NCBI GenBank assembly: GCA_001579985.1
Contig: LRSR01001175.1
Span: 1-23,441 of the forward strand
Reading direction: 5' to 3'
Origin: Hypsibius dujardini
Taxonomy: Eukaryota > Tardigrada > Eutardigrada > Parachela > Hypsibiidae
Length of the DNA stretch: 23,441 nucleotides
Shown here: piece by piece, positions 19,101 to 23,441 of the stretch
Layout of the letters: each line of letters starts with the position of its first letter
How positions within the stretch are numbered: position 1 is the first letter of the stretch
Translations under genes and position numbers: made by a program
The notes under the pieces: model-generated
Told to the model about the DNA's origin: nothing
The model's input: the letters and a program-made list of their open reading frames with translations, nothing else
Database searches by the model: none

Positions 19101-22100
19101 GAAACAAGTGGGTCATGTTTTTATCATATTTGTGCAATGCGCAAGAACTGTATTGGAGATGGGTCCCACTCTATTACTGTAAACTCTTGTTGATGCATGA
19201 AGCCCTCGGAAAAGTTATATAGAAAAAAAACAGCCGAACAGAATAATCACACAAGTTAACCACTTCTTTTATCTGCAGAACACACCATTTTTGCAAACCT
19301 TATTCCAGCCATAATTTAATTATTCCAGCACTACTTTTTTACAAACGTTTTTGCAATTGTGTGGTCAAGAAGACCACACGATACATACAGTGGGATTTAT
19401 TTAGCATTAAGGAGTCGAAATTTTTTACCACACAGTAATATGACCTCGCTAAAGACTCGTTAAATATATAAAAATAGCCTTCCACGAACATCTGTAATCC
19501 TAACAAGAACTACTGTTGCGGCAGTTGATTTCTGGACTTGATGTTCTTGAAGAACATATTGGCTATAAGATGTATAGATGTATGCCTATCGGCTGTCTGT
19601 CTGTTTGTTTGTTTACCTGCCTGTCGGGATGGTATTAATTTGTCAATTAGCCGACGTTAACTCTGACCACCTTTGTGCTAGTTCCTCGTTCCTCTCCCTG
19701 TTCTTTATCCTTCGATACACCACTCAACTGCGCGCAGCCCTATATTAGTAGCTTAATTTACAGCCTATGTATAATAATAATTTGTCAAATTTTCTCAAAC
19801 GAAAGATTTATTCCAGACACTTCATCGCTCATCCCTGCAGTCAGCGCTACCTGAACGAGGTCTTCAACGGTGGCATACGTATTGTCAAGGGTCCCGGCAG
19901 TTTCTATATTCCGGACTTTCTCAAGCTGGTCCTCTCCGCTTGCCTCGTCTTCCCCATGTATTTCTGGGTGAGTTTTCCGCGACTGGAAGCCAACGCCCGC
20001 AACAGCAGAGAAAAGCAAAAGGGCATTCTCGCGGGGACTTATCCCGTGACAGCCGAGGGTAACATGTGTCCCTTCCCCGCCATGTTGATCCCAAGCGACA
20101 AGAACGTCATCCCACTGGCTGCGGAAATGGTCCAACTCGTCCACAAGTCATCCGGTGCGGCTTGGAATGGGAAAAAATGATCATAATAAATTAGTCATAA
20201 TAAATTCACAAGAAGGCTAAATTAAACCACATTCTTAAGATCAAATTTCAAATTTTCTGAAATACTAATGAAGTAATAATTTAATGTTAAAATAATAATT
20301 TAGTTAATCCATTGATAACAATAAACCTAATATTAGCTGCAAAATAACAATCTGGTAATGACACAGATTATTTAGTTCTACTTTTCTTCATTTTATAAAA
20401 TCCCAACAATAAGTTATTTAACCATATTAAATAAGTAAGCACCTGGCTTATAAAAATAATTTAGTCAATTAATTTTTAGCGAAACTTAGCCGTACTTGAG
20501 ACAATTTTCATAGGCGGAACACAGAATTACCCTGGTTTATATTATGCTAATAGAGTTATAATCAGGATGATTTTCAGAATTGATTTCATCCGTCAGGATA
20601 TAAAAGATTTTCTTGGCAGAATTTCAGAGTTGGGAACACTGGAAGATTTCATTTTCCCTCATTTTGAATGTAAAACTTTGATTTTGAGAAATGGTTAAAT
20701 TTAAAAAATTCAACATGACATTTTTTTAACTCAATTTGAGATCGATTGGCATTAGCAGAATCTTTTTCAGACGTTAAGAGGTGGGGTTACAGGTCATTGT
20801 CAAGCCCGACCGGAAACTTACGAGTGATATTGAAATTCTACGCAAAAAGTGTTCATATCCTGACCGATTACATTAATTCGAAAATTATCATAATTATAGC
20901 TCTATTAAAAAATTAAAGACCGGAGGCATTATGGGTTCCCCTTCTGAAATCGTCCCAAGTTACTGATGAAACAATAATTTAAAAATTACAGACTAACATT
21001 TTTAGCTTCAGTTTGTTCTGTTTTGTTTGTAGCTAATTTGAGTTTTCACCAACATTAGGTGTTACGGGCTTGTCGCAGAACGCCAACTCCACACTGTATG
21101 TGTCGGACCCCTCGAAGGAGGACCCTTACGTGGCGATCATTCAGACGGTCACTTCAGACGTGGGAGATAAGTCGTTGCGGAGATTGAGAAAGAGCAGCCA
21201 TTATCCGGGCGCGGTTCAGTGGAATAGCTGCTGGAACCGCTTAAAGCTGTGCTGCTTCCCGAAAAAGCGCTTGTTGGCGGACAATCCCTTGACCGAAGTC
21301 ACAACCGTTCGGAAACTCGTGTGTCTGTGGAATGCGCCCATTACGAAGTTTTGGATGTACCAAGTACGTCTCTTCACATAATAATTGTGTGAGCTGAGAG
21401 ATGGCAAAGTATACTGTAAATTATACTGTAAATTCAAAGTTCCGTGTACTTGTCATATCCGGTCATAAAATACATTGGAAGAATAGAATGATGGCGTTGC
21501 TGTGTCGTATATGAAACAATTATCAAGATTTTATTGGTTAAATTATGTAATAATTATGTATATTCCATTTTCCAATCCACTCCTACAGTTGAACTACTTC
21601 AGTAATTTATAATATATTTTATTATTTTATGTGCAAACAAAAATGAGCAGTTACATTGACAGTGACTAAATAAACCTTTAGACCAACAAGGAACAATGTA
21701 CGTGCAATTAGGCAAAACACTATATTTTTATTTATATTTCTTATATTAAAATCTGGCTTTAGCTACTTTAAAAAGTGTTTTGTTTTTTGTCCAATTTTGT
21801 TACACAAAATTGTTCAAAGAATACTGTATTAGTACTGAACTGCATTGTACTTGAGTACACAACCAGCACAGCACATGTTTTTGTACGTGCCGTCAATCAA
21901 GCGCTCATTCAATCATTCAATCAAGCGCTCATGCTATGGCAGTGTACGTGCGCCAATTGAGATCTTCCCGAATTTCTCCCCGTTCAACGGGAAACTCTTT
22001 GCCGCGAGTCATATTTTGAAAAATCATGTTAGGGGACATGGTATTCAAACAAAAAGTTTGGTCAAGATCAAAAAGTTGCACTGGTGATTGTTCCCTTGTG

Positions 22101-22884
22101 AGTCGGAACCAGGACCCTTCACGGTAGGGCCAGAGGGCAAAGTGTTCATCTTTCAAGATTGAACCCAAAATTCGGCATCTTATCCCAGATCATTTTGAAA
22201 CTTGTGGGGTCTGGGGGTCTGATTTCTAGGGGCTCCTGGTATTTCAAAACGTTTTCAGTTTTCAAAAACATCAGTTTTTCATCAAATTTGGACCGTTCTC
22301 GAAGGTTTTGAACCTCCAGTTCGTATTTATCAATAGGGACTTTAACAGACTTCAAATTTGAACGAAAACTAATGTTTTTGAAAATGTTTTGAAATCCCAG
22401 GGAGCTCCTAGAAATCAGACCCCCCACATCCCAACAAGTTTCAAAATGATCAGGAACAAGAGGCCGAATTTTGAGTTCAATCTTGAAAAAACAATATTTG
22501 GACTCTGCCCACCCACTGGCCCTACCGTGAGGGGTCCTGGTTCCAACCTGTAAGGACCCTAAACGAGCCTCTGCAGAATAGTATACGGTTTCTGCCGAAA
22601 ACGTTGCTGAGGATTGAAAAAAAACCATTCTAATCATCCATTGCCTCACTCCCAGCGTGTGTTGGTCAGAAATTTAAATTCTTAACCATTTCGCTGCCTG
22701 TACGGAGCATTTCGCGTGCTATCAAACGTTCGCCTGATACGAAGACATGCATTTTGCAGCTGAATTACTGGTGCTTCTTGGCGGTCTTCAGTGTGGCCAC
22801 TTTCCTGCCGGGCTGTGGGGAATTCGGCCTGGACCTTGCGCTGTGGGTGTGGACGTGGCTGAACCTGCTCGAATTCATTTGTCG
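13099..22884 (+). CDS. TRPM-family cation channel, 5' part (12 exons, runs past the 3' side)
   Basis: A multi-exon gene for a melastatin-type TRP channel, a tetrameric plasma-membrane or organelle cation channel. Predicted exons: 13099-13182, 13257-13436, 14846-15272, 16307-16535, 16751-17007, 17527-17744, 18024-18216, 18570-18718, 18788-19096, 19806-20154, 21059-21363, 22760-22884, giving 941 codons plus 2 bases with all phases compatible. Family landmarks: RYIRVNYD and a WIFTHGLNYG SLOG block, DVFVLVNNTSY, ILIQGGPAEI, DLLAFAYE, MWNRPDLAKSEIF, IVWAVLMNRLELARVLWK, LAVDVLHLSYQ, HFIAHPC, then NAPITKFWMYQ leading into S1 and a second segment rich in Leu/Trp (S2). S3-S6, the pore, the TRP box and any C-terminal enzyme domain lie beyond the window, so the subtype cannot be set. 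The start ATG has A at -3 and G at +4 and an upstream in-frame stop, but upstream exons are possible because most TRPMs have more N-terminal sequence. Confidence 0.88.
13257..13436 (+). CDS. TRPM exon 2, start of homology region 1
   Basis: 60 codons, phase 0 at both ends, acceptor CGTTTAG, donor AAG|GTTTGT. It carries RYIRVNYDVS and a W-x-L-x-x-PDIMISMISG block. These match the TRPM pattern YVRVS-D...W-L..P-LLISV-GG. It ends in GIVK, in line with the conserved GLIKAA of the family. Confidence 0.85.
13437..14845 (+). other. TRPM intron 2
   Basis: A 1.4-kb AT-rich intron. It contains an AATC-rich microsatellite at about 14173-14206 and, near 14581-14600, a small palindrome GAGGCA...TGCCTC. Nothing else was recognised. 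Confidence 0.6.
14173..14206 (+). repeat. AATC-type imperfect microsatellite
   Basis: AATCAATCAATTAAATCACAA followed by more AATC units. Simple-sequence repeat within TRPM intron 2. Confidence 0.75.
14846..15272 (+). CDS. TRPM exon 3, SLOG domain core
   Basis: Begins in phase 0 after GTTAG and reads LANTSQTWIFTHGLNYG, matching the family AAxTTGAWIxTGGxNxG, then LIGDAV. Later LIGVVPDAML and DVFVLVNNTSY match the I-GIAPW and H-ILVDNGT blocks, then RGQLERSLQ. A stronger donor, GTAG|GTGAGG, lies 4 bases downstream (exon end 15276), but its phase does not fit exon 4; ending at 15272 (CTGT|GTAGGT) does. An undetected small exon is the alternative. Confidence 0.75.
15273..16306 (+). other. TRPM intron 3
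   Basis: About 1 kb, AT-rich, with a triplet of an 11-12-base unit near 15401-15440. If the stronger GTGAGG donor at 15277 is used, a small unseen exon should lie here; I could not pick one out. Confidence 0.5.
15401..15440 (+). repeat. Short tandem repeat, three units of AAATAGAAGTC type
   Basis: AAATAAGAAGTC, AAAATAGAAGTC and AAATAGAAGTC follow each other, and the run ends in AAAATA. Slippage-type repeat inside TRPM intron 3. Confidence 0.75.
16307..16535 (+). CDS. TRPM exon 4, second half of SLOG region
   Basis: Reads KPDDDVYEQSG then IPMVCILIQGGPAEI, matching the TRPM signature VPVVCVVLEGGPNTI, then VIVIKGTGLMADLLAFAYE, matching VVVCDGSGRAADLLAFAH. Donor ACG|GTAAGA in phase 2. The first 30 or so residues are an acidic, Pro/Gln-bearing insert absent from the family core. 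Confidence 0.88.
16751..17007 (+). CDS. TRPM exon 5
   Basis: Acceptor TTCGTTAG, donor TTCG|GTAAGC, phases 2 in and 1 out. The product has IKPEIENKMIRYFP and ERIAYLLKILGC, helical segments of the armadillo-like homology region 2 of TRPM proteins, ending at YILKALFACQSQF, which fits the family pattern I-TALLKA. Confidence 0.85.
17527..17744 (+). CDS. TRPM exon 6
   Basis: Acceptor GCAACAG, donor AGG|GTGAGT, phase 1 in and 0 out. The conserved part is LTVMWNRPDLAKSEIF, close to the family LALAWNRVDIAKSEIF. The first half (residues from AQGKNTVG to VLKVGSGF) is Gly/Ser-rich and has no match I recognise, so the acceptor could lie further downstream. Confidence 0.75.
18024..18216 (+). CDS. TRPM exon 7
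   Basis: Acceptor TTTCTTAG, donor CCAG|GTACTG, phase 0 in and 1 out. Reads FEQALLKRDREAFVDMFLQQG...LRTLFAKVED, matching the family block L-AL--DR--FVKLLLE-GV---FLT---L--LY. Confidence 0.88.
18478..18562 (+). repeat. CTT-rich tandem tract ahead of TRPM exon 8
   Basis: Irregular repeats of ACTTCTAAA and CTTCTTCTT units run almost to the acceptor of exon 8. As a long pyrimidine-rich tract it probably also acts as the polypyrimidine signal for that splice site. Confidence 0.65.
18570..18718 (+). CDS. TRPM exon 8
   Basis: Acceptor TGGCTTCAG after a long CT-rich tract, donor AAA|GTAAGG, phase 1 in and 0 out. Encodes IKLNEIVEHLTGI, which matches the I-L-DIG-VI--L-G pattern of TRPM proteins. Confidence 0.8.
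18788..19096 (+). CDS. TRPM exon 9, homology region 3/4 core
   Basis: 103 codons, phase 0 at both ends, acceptor TTTTGCAG, donor CGA|GTAGGA. It is the best conserved exon: LIVWAVLMNRLELARVLWK matches LLVWAVLMNR-EMA-FFW, followed by PIPLALFISSLYK, LAVDVLHLSYQ and ENMTPMELSY, equivalent to WSNMTCLELA. The 69-bp intron before it is the shortest in the TRPM gene. Confidence 0.92.
19097..19805 (+). other. TRPM intron 9
   Basis: About 0.7 kb. It contains a perfect 8-bp hairpin (19359-19379, GTGTGGTC/GACCACAC), a near-palindrome ATGTTCTTGAAGAACAT at 19541-19557 and a CTGT/TTTG microsatellite at about 19593-19614. No exon seen. Confidence 0.55.
19806..20154 (+). CDS. TRPM exon 10, pre-S1 linker
   Basis: Taken from the acceptor ACGAAAG (phase 0), it joins SYR to IYSRHFIAHPC with the same length as the family stretch LAVAAHHRDFLAHTC. 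Another acceptor, TTCCAG at 19811-19816, has the wrong phase. It continues with a hydrophobic LKLVLSACLVFPMYFW segment and a 60-residue linker without matches. Donor TCCG|GTGCGG is phase 1. A strong donor-like TGG|GTGAGT at 19967 is ignored because the frame stays open and phases fit only the later site. Confidence 0.75.
20155..21058 (+). other. TRPM intron 10
   Basis: About 0.9 kb of AT-rich sequence with no repeat or exon that I can support. Confidence 0.5.
21059..21363 (+). CDS. TRPM exon 11, run-up to S1
   Basis: Acceptor AACATTAG, donor CAA|GTACGT, phase 1 in and 0 out. The first part is a variable, Ser-bearing linker with a basic RRLRKSSH patch; a CCFPKKR segment follows. It ends in LWNAPITKFWMYQ, close to the TRPM hallmark FYNAPIVKFWFYT at the start of S1. 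Confidence 0.88.
21882..21951 (+). repeat. Nested short direct repeats
   Basis: TCAATCAAGCGCTCAT occurs at 21893-21908 and again at 21917-21932, and the pair is flanked by TGTACGTGC at 21882-21890 and 21943-21951. A third TGTACGTGC lies at 21697-21705. Confidence 0.7.
22095..22554. mobile_element. Foldback / MITE-like inverted-repeat element in TRPM intron 11
   Basis: Two arms of about 190 bases, 22105-22292 and 22352-22544, are inverted copies at roughly 80-85 percent identity by eye, around a loop of about 60 bases. Shared blocks include GGAACCAGGACCC, CACGGTAGGGCCAG, TCAAGATTGAAC, CAAAATTCGGC, GATCATTTTGAAACTTGT and GTCTGATTTCTAGG. The match may extend weakly to 22095 and 22554. There is no transposase, so it would be non-autonomous. 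I cannot see a clear target duplication. The long arms would fold in the pre-mRNA. Confidence 0.75.
22760..22884 (+). CDS. TRPM exon 12, S1 and start of S2
   Basis: Acceptor TTTTGCAG, donor TCG|GTAAGT, phase 0 in and 2 out. Encodes the hydrophobic S1 (YWCFLAVFSVATF) and, after the short loop PGCGEFG, the next segment ALWVWTWLNLLEFICR, equivalent to the EWIVISYIFTLGIEK part of other TRPMs. The next exon is not in the window. Confidence 0.88.
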
Positions 22885-23441
22885 GTAAGTGTATCCCGGA
22901 CGGTGTGGCACTGTGGCGTATCATGGTTTTTCAAATTGGGGGGGGGGGATTAACTGGCTATTTGAATCATGGGTTTTTACACTTGAAAAAATTCCATAAA
23001 CTCGGCAATAGATTGACCAAGCTTCTTAGCTTACACACACGTGACCATGGCGAATTTCCACTTTCAGGCTACAGTAAAATTCCAAATCCAGCAAATATCA
23101 GTTCCAACTTCCAAACCTGTGCACCAACCTGGAATTACAGTTCTTTTTCCAGCTCCAAATTTTTGGAATTGGAACCATCTGTTTTCTGGATTTGTTTTTG
23201 CAAAGTTATTCATCTTTTTCTCAGCCTCCTTTCTGGGCTTTTCTTCTCAAAAAAATTATTCCCAAGTACTGCAAAAAATATTTTTAACAGACGAATTTTT
23301 TTGCTGTTCTTCCTCTTTTTTTAAATTGACCAGTTGGGTTCTCAATAGGGCCAATGATTCTGGTGACAGGCTGACTTTTGTTCGTCATGCTAGAACCCAT
23401 TCAATTTATCCGTTCCACCACCACCGAAGCGCCCTCCAATT
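22885..23441 (+). other. Start of TRPM intron 12, no exon seen
   Basis: After the donor TCG|GTAAGT the sequence turns AT/pyrimidine-rich, with a G11 run at 22938-22948 and a CTCCAAATTTTTGGAATTGGAA stretch. No open frame with TRPM S2-S3 features appears before the window ends. Confidence 0.5.

Larger units (their letters stand above)
21364..22759 (+). other. TRPM intron 11
   Basis: About 1.4 kb. It holds three copies of TGTACGTGC, a 16-bp direct repeat, and a foldback element in its last third. Confidence 0.6.

Noticed and set aside
19968-20154. Possible intron starting at the strong donor-like GTGAGT at 19968
   Set aside because: The frame stays open beyond it with coding-like GC content, and only the later donor at 20155 has a phase matching exon 11.
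21893-21932. Repeat pair considered as a CRISPR-like or iteron array
   Set aside because: Only two units, in an animal intron; local slippage explains it.
22146-22649. 167-codon minus-strand open frame in TRPM intron 11
   Set aside because: It spans both arms of the foldback element, so the translation is built from inverted copies of non-coding sequence.

Overview
The window looks like nuclear DNA of an invertebrate animal. Its protein-coding stretches are GC-richer than the AT-rich introns and spacers, introns are small to medium (57 bp to about 1.4 kb) with GT..AG ends, and the largest gene is a metazoan-type TRPM cation channel. The short introns and TTTAG/ATTAG acceptors would suit an ecdysozoan such as a tardigrade, nematode relative or arthropod, but nothing in the sequence fixes the taxon.

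Layout. 1-2329: no gene that can be supported; CA/GT and GC dinucleotide tracts. 2330-2623 (+): a two-exon gene for a small secreted cysteine-rich protein (78 aa, 10 Cys after the predicted signal peptide), found by joining two exons across a 57-bp intron. 2624-3588: spacer with a decayed duplicated segment. 3589-8528 (-): a nearly 5-kb tyrosine-recombinase retrotransposon of the DIRS order (Ngaro/PAT-like) with three intact overlapping ORFs: Gag with an N-terminal SAP domain and a C-terminal CCCH-type zinc motif, reverse transcriptase/RNase H, and tyrosine recombinase. It is bounded by an unusual set of split direct repeats in the order a-b-c / spacer / b / ORFs / c-a on the + strand. 8529-9614: spacer. 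9615-11947 (+): a two-exon gene for a secreted, cysteine-free, His/Asn/Glu-rich repeat protein with about 32 N-glycosylation sequons; no family recognised. 11948-13098: spacer with short repeats and a hairpin. 13099-22884 (+): the 5' two thirds of a TRPM channel gene, twelve exons with compatible phases, running from the N-terminal SLOG-like domain to transmembrane segments S1-S2; the pore and C-terminus lie beyond the window. Its eleventh intron carries a foldback (MITE-like) element of about 460 bp.

The genes do not form an obvious pathway. The retrotransposon is an insertion between unrelated loci, and its intact ORFs and near-identical repeats suggest that it is young. The most novel items are the glycosylated repeat protein, the cysteine-rich secreted peptide, and the terminal structure and SAP-domain Gag of the retrotransposon.
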